DNA of 64,000 nucleotides from an uncultured Caldilinea sp. (GCF_937128415.1 NZ_CAKZMJ010000065.1:58501-122500); one strand, 5' to 3'. Shown: positions 1-26,622, counted from the first letter of the stretch. Translations and numbers: made by a program. The notes: a model not told the origin generated them from the sequence alone.

Positions 1-337
<337 letters not shown>

Positions 338-347
<10 letters not shown>

Positions 348-406
348 TCGGGTGGAAATGATCGGATGGAAATGATCGGATGGAAATGATCGGATGGAAA
401 TCCTCG
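338..406. repeat. 14-bp tandem repeat at the guaA stop
   Basis: About five successive copies of a 14-bp unit (core GATGGAAATGATCG) run from the last codons of guaA into the spacer. The first copy is one base shorter and the last diverges. The next gene is convergent and ends at 424. The unit contains TGATC/GATCA-like sequence but has no stem that would act as a terminator. It is most likely a slippage-expanded minisatellite. Confidence 0.8.
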
Positions 407-423
407 GGCGGGAGTGACAGCTG

Positions 424-1191
424 CTATTTGGGCGCCATGCGCATGGCGCCGTCCAGCCGGATCACTTCGCCGTTGAGCATCTGATTTTCAATGATGTGCT
501 CCGCCAGCGCCGCAAACTCCTCCGGCCGTCCCAGGCGCTGTGGGAAAGGAACTTGCTGCGCCAACGACGCCTGCGCCGCCTCCGGCAGGCCGGCCAGCAT
601 CGGCGTTGCGAAGACGCCAGGAGCAATTGTCATCACCCGGATGCCCACAGACGCCAGATCGCGCGCCAGCGGCAAGGTCATGGCAGCGACGCCCCCTTTG
701 GACGCAGCGTATGCGGCCTGTCCGATCTGACCGTCGAAGGCTGCGATCGACGCCGTGTTGACGATCACGCCGCGCTCTCCGCTTTCCCCCGGTTGATTGC
801 GCGCGATCGCCTCGGCGGCCAACCGCACCACATTGAAAGTTCCGATCAGATTGACCTGAACAACGCGCACAAACGAGCCGAGGTCGTGCACGCCGCGCTT
901 GCCCAGCACCCTTTCGGCGATGGCGACGCCCGCGCAGTTGACGACGCCATGAAGCGCGCCGAACACATCGAGCGCCGTCGAGATCGCAGCCTTGACATCC
1001 TCTTCCGCAGTGACGTCGGCGCGCACGAAGCGCGCGCGGTCGCCCAGCTCGGTGGACAGATGCTCGCCTGCCGCTTCGTTCACATCCACAAGCACAACGT
1101 TGCCGCCCCGACCCACCAACCGCTGCGCCGTCGCCGCCCCCAACCCGGAGCCGCCGCCCGTCACCAGGAAAGTTCCCCCTGCGATTTGCAT
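424..1191 (-). CDS. 3-hydroxyacyl-CoA dehydrogenase, HSD10-type short-chain dehydrogenase
   Basis: A 255-residue NAD(P)-dependent short-chain dehydrogenase/reductase. The Rossmann motif TGGGSGLG is near the N-terminus, followed by NCAGVA, the active-site pair YAASK and the catalytic serine in NTASIAAF. The region VNLIGTFNVVRLAA and the C-terminal stretch VPFPQRLGRPEE to LNGEVIRLDGAMRM closely resemble type-2 3-hydroxyacyl-CoA dehydrogenase (HSD17B10). Oxidation of 3-hydroxyacyl-CoA in fatty-acid or branched-chain amino-acid breakdown is therefore the best guess. The frame is open upstream to 1455, but the ATG at 1191 has an AAAGGA ribosome site and starts exactly at the Rossmann fold. It lies 109 bp downstream of eno on the same strand. 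Confidence 0.88.
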   Translation of the reverse strand: MQIAGGTFLVTGGGSGLGAATAQRLVGRGGNVVLVDVNEAAGEHLSTELGDRARFVRADVTAEEDVKAAISTALDVFGALHGVVNCAGVAIAERVLGKRGVHDLGSFVRVVQVNLIGTFNVVRLAAEAIARNQPGESGERGVIVNTASIAAFDGQIGQAAYAASKGGVAAMTLPLARDLASVGIRVMTIAPGVFATPMLAGLPEAAQASLAQQVPFPQRLGRPEEFAALAEHIIENQMLNGEVIRLDGAMRMAPK

Positions 1192-1300
1192 ACAGCCGTC
1201 CTTTTCTGCGTGTTGCCTGTTGCGTATTCTCAGACGTTTGCCTGTCGGCGCATCCGGCGGCAAGAAGGGGGTCGGAAACTCCCACCCCCTTCTTCTTTGC

Positions 1301-2593
<1,293 letters not shown>

Positions 2594-2730
2594 GGGAATA
2601 AACTCCTTTTGAATTTGAAGTTTTGATCGATTGGATTGAACGCAATCTTATCTATCGGCTACGGTTTCGCCTTGCCTATCCACCCGTAGTGTAGTATGAA
2701 TCGACGATTTTTGCGAATAAAGCGTAGAGC

Positions 2731-3708
2731 TCATTCATCGCGCAGGCGGTCCCCCGTGTAAGCAAGAAAGACGTCGCCCAGGGTGGGACGGTTGACTTTC
2801 GCCTGCTGCACGTGAAATTGGCAGGCGAGCGCTGCCGCAATCACTTCCGCCAACCGGCGTTCCCCGCTGTCGACGCCGATTTGAACGTTGACGATAGGCC
2901 CGTCGGCCCCTTCGTGCACATGGGCGAGGCTCTGCGACACGTAGGGAAGTCGCTGCAGCTGCTCCGTCAGGCATCCTGCGTCGCCTGCGCCGGTCAACGT
3001 GATGACATCGGCGCCCATCTGTGCAATCAGTTCTGCGGGCGCGCCCTCGACAAGCAGACGCCCCTGGTCGATGATGCCGACGCGATCCGCCAACGCCTCC
3101 GCCTCCTCCATGGAGTGCGTGGTCAACAGCAGGGTGACACCCTCCTCCTCGCGCAGCCTGCGGATGTAGCGCCAGATGGCGACGCGATTCTGGGGATCGA
3201 GCCCCTGCGTCGGCTCATCGAGGAAGAGCACCTGCGGCTTGGAAAGCAATCCGCGCGCCAGCTCCAGCCGACGTTTCATCCCGCCGGAATAGGTGGCGCT
3301 CTTCCGATCGAGCGCATCGTTCAGCTCCACCAGGCGGGCGAGCGCCTCGATGCGTTGCGAGCGCGTGCGCCTGTCCAGCCCATACAGACGCCCATGAAAA
3401 TCGAGCGCCTGGCGGCCGGTCAGGTCGGCGTCCAGGACAATTTCCTGGAAGGTGACGCCCAGCCGACGGCGCACTTCTGGGGTCTCGCGGACGACATCGA
3501 AACCGGCCACAACGGCCCGGCCGGAGGTGGGCGTCAACAACGTCGTCAGGATGGAGATCAGCGTCGTCTTGCCGGCGCCGTTGGGGCCGAGCAGGGCGTA
3601 GATCTCTCCGCGCCTCACAGCAAGACTCACCCCCCGCAGCGCTTCGATGGGTTCGCCGTTTTTAGGAAAGTAGATTTTGACCAGGGCGTCTGTTTCGATG
3701 GCGTTCAT
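2731..3708 (-). CDS. ABC transporter ATP-binding protein (DrrA/NodI-like exporter type)
   Basis: A 325-residue ATPase of the ABC-2 export class. It has Walker A GPNGAGKT, the Q-loop VTFQE, the signature YSGGMKRRLELAR, Walker B VLFLDEPTQGLDP and the switch histidine LTTHSMEEAEALADR. The C-terminal 85 residues form the extra regulatory domain typical of DrrA-like ATPases and end in a GDVFLAYTG motif. I chose the ATG at 3708 because the protein then begins just before the first beta strand; a TTG at 3786 is possible. No permease gene lies next to it, which is unusual because ABC-2 permeases are normally adjacent. The partner must be encoded elsewhere. Confidence 0.9.
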   Translation of the reverse strand: MNAIETDALVKIYFPKNGEPIEALRGVSLAVRRGEIYALLGPNGAGKTTLISILTTLLTPTSGRAVVAGFDVVRETPEVRRRLGVTFQEIVLDADLTGRQALDFHGRLYGLDRRTRSQRIEALARLVELNDALDRKSATYSGGMKRRLELARGLLSKPQVLFLDEPTQGLDPQNRVAIWRYIRRLREEEGVTLLLTTHSMEEAEALADRVGIIDQGRLLVEGAPAELIAQMGADVITLTGAGDAGCLTEQLQRLPYVSQSLAHVHEGADGPIVNVQIGVDSGERRLAEVIAAALACQFHVQQAKVNRPTLGDVFLAYTGDRLRDE

Positions 3709-3910
3709 GATTCCAGAGATGTCCACTTCTTTTTTGCGTTGATTCTGTTTTCCCTTCAGCGTAGTCGATGGCTCGTCGATTGCCAAGTTTGATTGTCCAT
3801 TTGTTCGTCAGAGCAGGCGCAAAACAGATAATTTGTCCAGAAGAACGCTTTGCGCGAGAATAAAAATACGCAGAGGTTTGTTTCAGGTGCACAATTCCAA
3901 AGTCGCGTCG

Positions 3911-4658
<748 letters not shown>

Positions 4659-4666
<8 letters not shown>

Positions 4667-4924
4667 GATCATGGATGAGCGACGATGGACTGAAAGCGAG
4701 GCTCCGTTGATTGCGCCCGACGCGCGATTCCGCGAAGAGCTTTCACGCTCGCTGCAGGACACCTATCAACGTCGGCGTTTGCAGCGTCAACGGCGGCAAC
4801 AGATTCAGAGCTTATGGCAGCGCCTCGGCGCAAGCCTGCCGACCATGCTCGGCGCCGTCAGCCTTTTATCCCTGGTTTTTGGGCTTGGCTACTTTCTAGG
4901 GCGCAAGGCGGCGCTGCGCGCCTC

Positions 4925-4928
<4 letters not shown>
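4659..4928 (+). CDS. small single-pass membrane protein coupled to the ECF sigma gene
   Basis: An 89-residue protein that I do not recognise. The first 60 residues are very Arg/Gln/Glu-rich and probably helical (QRRRLQRQRRQQ). They are followed by one hydrophobic segment (about residues 60-80, MLGAVSLLSLVFGLGYFLG) and a short basic tail. The ATG at 4659 has a GGAGG site about ten bases upstream and overlaps the sigma-factor stop by eight bases. Position and topology suggest a membrane tether or minimal anti-sigma factor, but the zinc-binding anti-sigma motif is absent, so this is inference only. Its stop codon overlaps the stop of the convergent methyltransferase gene by four bases. Confidence 0.65.
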
Positions 4929-6439
<1,511 letters not shown>

Positions 6440-6581
6440 GCGTCCATTATATAGGCGGCGACCAGCTTGCGACAAGCACAAAAAAGTCTTACCCATTCAT
6501 GTTACGCAGTTCGATGACGCCTTCTCGGAGAATGCAACCTTTCGGGAAGCCGGAGGGAATTTCACAAGGGATGCTGGCAAT

Positions 6582-6665
6582 GCGTAGGCGCTGCTTGTAG
6601 CAGCGCTTCCTTGCATTCCCCAAGACCTTGCGGGCCATGACGAGTGTGCGGCTGGGAGCCGCCCC
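6582..6665 (+). repeat. dispersed palindromic repeat, copy A
   Basis: Two palindromes 63 bp apart: GCGCTGC-TTGTA-GCAGCGC at 6588-6606, and GCGGCT-GGG-AGCCGC at 6648-6662. The first 20 bases (6582-6601) and an 18-base block from 6645 are identical to copy B at 61521 and keep exactly the same 63-bp offset. The copy sits between the divergent methyltransferase and lacI genes. It looks like a non-autonomous REP-like or MITE-like element. No transposase is nearby and no target duplication was confirmed. Confidence 0.7.
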
Positions 6666-6739
6666 TACGAGGGAACGGCGTCTTCGCATTTGTTAAAAAT
6701 CTAGAGCCCCAGAAACCAAACCAACTGCATAAGGGAGTC

Positions 6740-6793
6740 CCTAAATCGATTTAGGCAAGATCGCTTGACACCTAAATCGATTTAGTTTATACT
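6740..6793 (+). promoter_or_regulatory. lacI-type promoter with two identical operators
   Basis: A consensus promoter is visible: TTGACA at 6765-6770, a 17-bp spacer and TATACT at 6788-6793. The palindrome CCTAAATCGATTTAGG lies at 6740-6755, just upstream of -35. A second copy lacking only the last base fills the spacer at 6771-6785. Their centres are 31 bp apart, about three helical turns on the same face. The dyad with a central CG is typical of LacI/GalR-family operators, so the downstream regulator very probably represses itself and the importer operon. The upstream copy could also serve a minus-strand unit. Confidence 0.88.
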
Positions 6794-6818
6794 GAACATT
6801 AAATCCCGATATTTTTGC

Positions 6819-6854
6819 GAAATCTATCCTGTTTCAGAAATCTATCCTGTTTCA
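6819..6854 (+). repeat. 18-bp direct duplication in the lacI leader
   Basis: The sequence GAAATCTATCCTGTTTCA occurs twice in direct tandem between the lacI promoter and its start codon. Each copy contains the weak dyad GAAA/TTTC. It could be an additional regulator site, a leader RNA element or a slippage duplication. Nothing in the sequence decides between these. Confidence 0.75.
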
Positions 6855-6866
6855 ATAGCAACGCCC

Positions 6867-7886
<1,020 letters not shown>

Positions 7887-7930
7887 GAGCGCCCAAGCGC
7901 TTCATCGTCCTGTTTGACGAGGGTTTCGGC

Positions 7931-7960
7931 GACGCACACGTCCTTCCAATCGTGTGCGTC
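7931..7960 (+). other. stem-loop between lacI and the binding-protein gene
   Basis: A perfect 10-bp inverted repeat (GACGCACACG / CGTGTGCGTC) with a 10-base loop lies in the 128-bp spacer. It is followed by an A-rich run rather than T residues, so it is not a standard rightward intrinsic terminator. It may be an attenuator, an mRNA stability hairpin or an operator. Confidence 0.6.
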
Positions 7961-8014
7961 AGAAAAAACAATCGCAACGCTTATCGCTGTACTTTCATGA
8001 AAGGAGCATGAAGT

Positions 8015-9400
<1,386 letters not shown>

Positions 9401-9407
9401 GGATGAA

Positions 9408-9451
9408 GCGTGTTGCGTGTTGCGTCAGAGGGCGCGCAGCACGCAACACGC
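9408..9451 (+). other. intra-operon stem-loop after the binding-protein gene
   Basis: A 12-bp perfect inverted repeat, GCGTGTTGCGTG / CACGCAACACGC, with a 20-base loop fills the gap between the binding-protein stop and the permease start. It lacks a T tract. Such hairpins often protect the abundant binding-protein mRNA or partly stop transcription before membrane genes. The GTTGCGTGTTGCGT sequence also recurs in other spacers of this window (for example near 1210 and 60760). Confidence 0.65.
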
Positions 9452-9466
9452 ACTAGAGGAGCCGCC

Positions 9467-11718
<2,252 letters not shown>

Positions 11719-11752
11719 TCGCTGCCGAAAAGAATGGCTGTGGAGACCAATC

Positions 11753-12854
<1,102 letters not shown>

Positions 12855-12862
12855 TTTCGCCC

Positions 12863-13894
<1,032 letters not shown>

Positions 13895-13896
13895 GG

Positions 13897-15087
<1,191 letters not shown>

Positions 15088-15162
15088 AGTTCACATGAAA
15101 GGTTGTTGCGTATTGCGTTTTTTGTTTATGCGATCGATGGCTCCATGAGTCGGAGAGTGCGC

Positions 15163-15216
15163 GCTGCGAGCTGCGCCTGTCCAGCCCGTTCCCATCTGGC
15201 AGGCGCAGCTCGCAGC
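15163..15216. terminator. long perfect stem-loop downstream of the paraslipin gene
   Basis: A 17-bp perfect inverted repeat (GCTGCGAGCTGCGCCTG and its complement at 15200-15216) encloses a 20-base loop. It lies between the paraslipin stop at 15235 and the flavoprotein start at 15087, both on the minus strand. It has no T tract. It could stop or process the paraslipin transcript, or it could be another member of the GC-rich dispersed palindromes of this genome. Confidence 0.6.
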
Positions 15217-15234
15217 CATGCGTGGCCGACGGTT

Positions 15235-16191
<957 letters not shown>

Positions 16192-16236
16192 GTTGCCTCC
16201 TGTCTATAGAACCCAAACGAAACGTTTCACGATGCG

Positions 16237-16695
16237 TCAATCCTCGGCCAAAGTGTGCGCCGGGTCCGGTCGGACGACAAGACGCGTGCCGTCGATGCGC
16301 AGCACTCGGATGATGGCGCCCTTCGGGATCACGCCGCCGTCCTCCGACACCGCTCGCCATTCCTCGGCGTCGACGCGCACCATGCCGGTGCCCAGCGGCG
16401 GGTTAATCTCAATAAGCACCACCCCCGGCCTGTTCAGGACCCGGTCGCTCGCCACAAAGTTTGGGGTGCGCTCGGTCAGCCGCCTGGCGATGGGACGGGT
16501 CGACAGCACGGCGACGCCTGAAGCCAGGATGAACACAAAAATTTGCAGGAAGGGGTCCAGCCCCAGATAGGCGGAGAGCGCCGCCACGCCCGCGCCTACG
16601 CCAAAACAAAACAAAAAGAAACCCGACGTGAACAACTCGGCGATCATGAAAATAATCGCCAGCGCGATCCATCCCCACATCCAGTACTCGTTCAT
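16237..16695 (-). CDS. NfeD-family membrane protein
   Basis: A 152-residue protein of the short NfeD class (no protease domain). The N-terminal half has three or four hydrophobic segments (WGWIALAIIFMIAELFTSGF, LFCFGVGAGVAALSAYL, FVFILASGVAVLS). The C-terminal 80 residues form a soluble OB-fold domain with GVVLIEINPPLGTGMVRVDAEEWRAVSEDG and IRVLRIDGTRLVV. The OB-fold is thought to bind the partner SPFH protein, whose gene lies directly downstream. Function in membrane quality control is inferred from the family. Confidence 0.93.
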   Translation of the reverse strand: MNEYWMWGWIALAIIFMIAELFTSGFFLFCFGVGAGVAALSAYLGLDPFLQIFVFILASGVAVLSTRPIARRLTERTPNFVASDRVLNRPGVVLIEINPPLGTGMVRVDAEEWRAVSEDGGVIPKGAIIRVLRIDGTRLVVRPDPAHTLAED

Positions 16696-16824
16696 CGCTA
16701 TGCTCGCCTCCCCTTGTTTGTAGACGGCGCTATCTAGAATGTTGCGCCCCCATTGTAGCTCGTCCTTACACTCGCTCGCTGACCCGGCGCTGACATCGGC
16801 TGGACAACTGCCCGTCCCATGAAC

Positions 16825-18597
16825 TCACTGCATGGCGCGCAGCTCCAGAAAACGCACCTTACCGGTGCGAGCCTCGATCGCAACCTCAGCCTCCAGACGG
16901 CCTCGCGGGCTATGCAACTGCGCCACGGTGCGTTCCACGCCGTCGCCCCTGACGATCGCCTCCATCGAGCAAGGGCCGTAGAGCAGGTTCGCCAGGCGCA
17001 GATGGTCGAGAAGGGCGCGGCGATCCACGCCTGGCGCCGCCAGCCTGGAAATGCGGCGCATCGTCGGCGCTGCGATGGCCTCCAGCAGCTGCTCCAACGT
17101 CTTCTGCATGGTCTCGTTTGGCGGCAAAACCGACTCGACGGACAGATGCTGCACGCGGGGAGGAACGGTGGGCGCCAGCGTCACCCAGACGTTGCACCAG
17201 CCGCGCTCGCCCGTCATGCGCCACTCCCCGCGCAGGGGGTTGTTGACTCGAATGGCGCCGTCAATGCGCAGCGCGCCGTGTCGGCTGCGCAGCGTCTCCA
17301 CCTGGCGGCGCCATTCCTCGCGCGGCGTATCGAGGAAAAAATTCTCTGCGACCAGACGATCGGCCAGCGCATCGTCCCACTGTTGGAGCAGACAGCTCAC
17401 CTCCGCCTGCGCCTTGAGCAGCGCCGCCGCAGGTTGCGTCGGGCGTGGTCGAAGTTGCGCTTCCCTCACAAGCCGCCGCAAGAGCGCCATGGCAAAAGGC
17501 GCCGCCGGGGCGTAGGTGACATTGGCGAGCGCCGCCACTCCGACATCTCGTTCAGGTAGCCACACCATGTGGGAACCAAACCCGGGCAGGCCGCCCCCAT
17601 GTCCGATGACGCGCCCCAAGTCCGAAGATTCCATCACAAACAAGCCATACCCATAGCCACCCGTCTCGCAATGGAGCGGCTCGCCGATTTTGACAGGAGC
17701 AGTTTTCGGTGTGCGCAACACGGAGCATTGTTGCATCTCGCGCAGCGAGCTGCGTCGCAACACGGGGTGCTCTTCCTCGTCGCGCGGAGGCCACGCCGAA
17801 AGCATGAACGCCACCCAGCGCGCCAGATCTCTCACCGACATATACAGGCCGGCGAATGCGGCGGCGTCTCCTTCACAGCGCATCCAGGCCAGCGGCTCTT
17901 CGAGGGGCGCGCCGTTCATCGACCGGTAGCCGCGGGCGACGGGTTGCCCGGCCTCCTCGCAATTCCAACATGCATCGACCATGCCCAGGGGACGAAGGAT
18001 GCGCCGGGTGACGTATTCTTGAAACGGCAGCCCGCTCACCCGATGCACCACGCGTCCCAACACCATGTAGGCCAGGTTGGAGTATTCAAATTGAGCGCCG
18101 GGCGCAGCTGCGAACGAGACCCCTTGCGCCAGCAGCCTCGAAAACGCAACATCATCCAGCGCCAGCTGGCGATCGCCCCAGGGATTGTCCTCCGGCCAGC
18201 CGGCGGTCATCGTCAGCAGGCGCCGCAACGTCAGGCGCGGCGAGTCTGCAGTCGGATAGCGGAGCGTCTCCAGCTCCGGCGCATAGCGTTCGGCCGCGTC
18301 ATCGAGCGCCAGCAGCCCGGCGTCGCGCAGCTGCAGGATGGCGACCGCAGCGACGCTCTTCGTCATCGACGCAATGCGAAAGAGCGCATCCGGTCCGGCG
18401 GGGATGTTCGCCTCCCTGTCCGCCAGCCCGACCCCGCCGACGTGCACCAGCTTGCCGCCCGCCACAATTCCATAGGCCAGGCCGGGCAGCCGCTCCGCCG
18501 AGACGTAGTCGCCGGCGAATGCATCGAGTGCAGGGGCGAGCGCGGCGATGCGGTTGAAACGGCTCTCGTCAAATTCAGGGGGAGAGGTGAAAGGCAT
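16825..18597 (-). CDS. serine hydrolase of the beta-lactamase/penicillin-binding (AmpC-like) fold
   Basis: A 590-residue protein. The first about 370 residues are a class C beta-lactamase-like domain with the catalytic SMTK (Ser77, Lys80), the tyrosine motif YSN (172-174) and HGGG (from residue 333) in place of KTG. The last about 200 residues are a separate domain of unknown role, probably lipocalin-like or all-beta as in other esterase-type members. No signal peptide is visible, so the enzyme may be cytoplasmic. Most such proteins are esterases or peptidases, not antibiotic-resistance enzymes. A CAGGAG site precedes the ATG. The gene is divergent from nrdR. Confidence 0.88.
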   Translation of the reverse strand: MPFTSPPEFDESRFNRIAALAPALDAFAGDYVSAERLPGLAYGIVAGGKLVHVGGVGLADREANIPAGPDALFRIASMTKSVAAVAILQLRDAGLLALDDAAERYAPELETLRYPTADSPRLTLRRLLTMTAGWPEDNPWGDRQLALDDVAFSRLLAQGVSFAAAPGAQFEYSNLAYMVLGRVVHRVSGLPFQEYVTRRILRPLGMVDACWNCEEAGQPVARGYRSMNGAPLEEPLAWMRCEGDAAAFAGLYMSVRDLARWVAFMLSAWPPRDEEEHPVLRRSSLREMQQCSVLRTPKTAPVKIGEPLHCETGGYGYGLFVMESSDLGRVIGHGGGLPGFGSHMVWLPERDVGVAALANVTYAPAAPFAMALLRRLVREAQLRPRPTQPAAALLKAQAEVSCLLQQWDDALADRLVAENFFLDTPREEWRRQVETLRSRHGALRIDGAIRVNNPLRGEWRMTGERGWCNVWVTLAPTVPPRVQHLSVESVLPPNETMQKTLEQLLEAIAAPTMRRISRLAAPGVDRRALLDHLRLANLLYGPCSMEAIVRGDGVERTVAQLHSPRGRLEAEVAIEARTGKVRFLELRAMQ

Positions 18598-18790
18598 GAT
18601 GGCTCCTGACGTTGTAGAAAGATTCCGGCTGCACGGCCATTATACCAGATCAAGGTTAAGGCGCTGTTATTAGGAACCTATCGGTTTTCCACTTTCCCTT
18701 TCGCGCCGTTTTCCGACTCTCCAGCCTTAAAATTTTGTGCTGTTGAGTCCGCCAGCATCGGCCTCCTCTGGTAGAACACGCGTGCGTTAT

Positions 18791-18819
18791 TTGCAGCCGC
18801 GCCAAACGTGTGCTATACT
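18791..18819 (+). promoter_or_regulatory. nrdR promoter
   Basis: TTGCAG at 18791-18796 and TATACT at 18814-18819, separated by 17 bp, form a good sigma-70-type promoter. The predicted transcript start near 18826 lies just upstream of two NrdR boxes. Confidence 0.7.
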
Positions 18820-18831
18820 TTCTCTCGCAAT

Positions 18832-18878
18832 ACACAATATATCGTGCATTTTTCTTATTACTACACAAAATGTTGTAG
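18832..18878 (+). promoter_or_regulatory. tandem NrdR boxes
   Basis: Two 16-bp palindromic sites fit the NrdR-box pattern acaCwATATwGtgt: ACACAATATATCGTGC at 18832-18847 and ACACAAAATGTTGTAG at 18863-18878. Their starts are exactly 31 bp apart, the spacing characteristic of NrdR control regions. They lie between the promoter and the nrdR start codon, so NrdR should repress its own gene and, by read-through, the ribonucleotide reductase gene 155 bp after nrdR. Confidence 0.88.
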
Positions 18879-18884
18879 AGAAAT

Positions 18885-19367
18885 ATGAAATGTCCCCATT
18901 GCGGCCACGACGCCCATCGCGTTATAGATACTCGAACGACGGGCGACGCCATTCGTCGAAGGCGGCAGTGCGAGCAATGTGGGCAGCGCTTCACCACCTA
19001 CGAGCATGTTGCGGCCAATTTGCTGGTCATCAAAAGCGATGGGCGGCGCGAGCCGTTTGATCGTCAAAAAATCTTATCAGGCATTCAGATCGCAGCCACC
19101 AAGCGCCCTATCACGCGCGAAACAATGGAAGCCATGGTCGATCAGATCACAGAAGCATTACAGGCTGTCGGTCGCACCGAGGTGCCGAGTAAATTGATCG
19201 GAAGCATGGTGTTGGATCAGCTTGCGCATGTCGATCAGGTGGCGTATATCCGCTTCGCCAGCGTTTATCTCGACATCAACGATCTGAATGAACTGCGCAA
19301 CGAGATCGACCGGCTGATGGGACGATCGGCGACGCCCCCCGAGCCAGCGCAATCTGCAGCGATGTAA
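18885..19367 (+). CDS. nrdR: transcriptional repressor NrdR
   Basis: A 160-residue repressor of ribonucleotide reductase genes. The zinc ribbon is at the N-terminus (CPHC at residues 3-6, CEQC at about 31-34), with the linker RRRRQCEQCGQRFTTYEHV. The ATP-cone domain follows (VIKSDGRREPFDRQKILSGIQIA and later VDQVAYIRFASVYLDI). This domain binds ATP/dATP and switches the protein between DNA-binding states. It sits immediately before the class II reductase gene and carries two NrdR boxes in its own leader, which strongly supports the assignment. Confidence 0.97.
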   Translation: MKCPHCGHDAHRVIDTRTTGDAIRRRRQCEQCGQRFTTYEHVAANLLVIKSDGRREPFDRQKILSGIQIAATKRPITRETMEAMVDQITEALQAVGRTEVPSKLIGSMVLDQLAHVDQVAYIRFASVYLDINDLNELRNEIDRLMGRSATPPEPAQSAAM

Positions 19368-19522
19368 AACTTGAAAAGGAAAACTGGCCAGGCGACGTCT
19401 GCACCGAAGCGGACGCCCGATCGAAGGGTGATTGGCTCGCAAGAGCGGTGGAGGTTGCCAGGATTATTTTTGTCTCTTGTTTTCAGGTTTGATTCGGATT
19501 GATTTAGGAGGAGACAGCATCT

Positions 19523-23485
<3,963 letters not shown>

Positions 23486-23501
23486 GCCGCTAGCGAGAAA
23501 A

Positions 23502-23536
23502 CATCTTCCAGGAAGCTTCAGGCTTCCTGGAAGATG
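23502..23536 (+). terminator. nrdJ stem-loop terminator
   Basis: A perfect 15-bp inverted repeat (CATCTTCCAGGAAGC / GCTTCCTGGAAGATG) with the 5-base loop TTCAG begins 16 bases after the nrdJ stop. No T run follows, but stem strength and position support transcript termination or 3'-end protection. The rest of the 275-bp spacer to the convergent amylosucrase gene holds no recognised gene. Confidence 0.78.
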
Positions 23537-23572
23537 GGAAGGCGCCATCTTCTTGGCGATCGGCGCCGTTGG

Positions 23573-23760
23573 TCATGACGCTTTTGCTTTTCCTGGACAA
23601 AACCAACCTCTGTTCAACTCCTTGCCGGCTTTGCAACAGCTTTGAAACTCGACAGCAAATGGTTTGCCCATCGCCTGCACCGCCGGATCACAGCTTTGTC
23701 TAAATTCGATGGACGATGATTTGCCAAAGCCGCGATCCGCATCATCTTTGTACAAGGCCG

Positions 23761-23776
<16 letters not shown>
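23573..23776 (-). CDS. uncertain small ORF with internal repeat
   Basis: A 67-codon frame starting inside the 3' end of the amylosucrase gene. I do not recognise it. It contains two similar segments, GKSSSIEFRQSCDPAVQA and GKPFAVEFQSCCKAGKE, each with a Gly-Lys, EF and SC pattern, which is unlike random shadow sequence. It could be a small secreted or regulatory peptide, the remnant of a decayed gene, or chance. No clear ribosome site is visible. Confidence 0.25.
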
Positions 23777-25710
<1,934 letters not shown>

Positions 25711-25739
25711 CTCGCTCCTCGCTTTGACGTGGTGATCGG

Positions 25740-26531
25740 TTATCGAGCCGGTTTGGCGGCGATCAGAATAAGATGCTCGCTGGCGCCGGTGTACGGCGCC
25801 CCGTCAAAGTCCCCCCACACTTCTTCGACGCGCAGGCCGGCGACCTGCACCATCAACTCCGCCTCGCTGCGCCAGAGATAGCGCAGGGTGAACGGACAAA
25901 GGGTGCGCTGCGTTCGACCGTCGGGAAAGATCTCTTCATAAATGAAAGTCGTCTCTTGAAGCTGCTCCGCCGGGTCGACTTTGCGCACGCACCATTTGAG
26001 CACTTCGGCGCCGCTCTCTTCGTCCTGCCAGCGACCCGCCAGCTCCATGAGACCATCGACGGCGAAAAGCCGTTGCAAATCGGGATTAAAGAGGTCGATC
26101 AGCAGCTTGCCGCCGGGCCGCAGGTGACGCGCCGCATTGCGCAACACTGCAATTTGATCGGTGGGCGTGGTGAAATGCATGAGGGTGTTGCTGGTGCAAA
26201 AACTGAAAGCAAACGTTTTGACGGGAAGGTCATAGCTGCGCAGATCGGCCTGCACCAGCTGCGCCTTCACCCCCGCCAGCCGGAGTTTGTTTGCGGCGCA
26301 CTCCAGCAGCGCGGGGCTGATGTCGACGCCGGTGACATCGTAGCCGGCCTTCACCAGCGGCAGCAGCACGCGTCCGGTGCCGCATCCGAGATCCAAGATG
26401 GGGTCGCCGCATTCGGCGGCCAGCGTCAAAATTGCCTCGATGTCGTCGTCGTAATGCTGATAATCTTGATCGTAAAAACGGGCGAACCGGTCAAATATGC
26501 GGCTAGATTCAGGGTAGTTGAATGCGTTCAT
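25740..26531 (-). CDS. class I SAM-dependent methyltransferase
   Basis: A 263-residue methyltransferase. SAM-binding motif I is ILDLGCGTGRVLLPL, with the acidic strand VTGVDISPALLE, the adenine region VQADLRSYDLP and motif IV in AFSFCTSNTLMHF. The C-terminal third has beta strands typical of small-molecule methyltransferases (EEVWGDFDGAPY near the end). The substrate is unknown. The ATG at 26531 was chosen because the longer frame crosses the divergent riboswitch and its promoter. It lies upstream of amylosucrase on the same strand and is probably co-transcribed. Confidence 0.85.
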   Translation of the reverse strand: MNAFNYPESSRIFDRFARFYDQDYQHYDDDIEAILTLAAECGDPILDLGCGTGRVLLPLVKAGYDVTGVDISPALLECAANKLRLAGVKAQLVQADLRSYDLPVKTFAFSFCTSNTLMHFTTPTDQIAVLRNAARHLRPGGKLLIDLFNPDLQRLFAVDGLMELAGRWQDEESGAEVLKWCVRKVDPAEQLQETTFIYEEIFPDGRTQRTLCPFTLRYLWRSEAELMVQVAGLRVEEVWGDFDGAPYTGASEHLILIAAKPAR

Positions 26532-26622
26532 GCGCCAATCATACCGGCATCGCCGCGCAGGTAAAAATGCAAGACAAGAATTGAGACGTTGAAGACACCG
26601 AAAAAAGAGCGGCGCACGTTCG

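Noticed and set aside
6489..6689. Small minus-strand frame in the lacI upstream region
   Set aside because: It runs across the dispersed repeat copy and its sequence is low in protein-like features.
16825..18597. Antibiotic-resistance beta-lactamase
   Set aside because: The fold is present but the KTG motif is replaced by HGG and there is an extra C-terminal domain and no signal peptide. This fits an esterase or peptidase-type member better.
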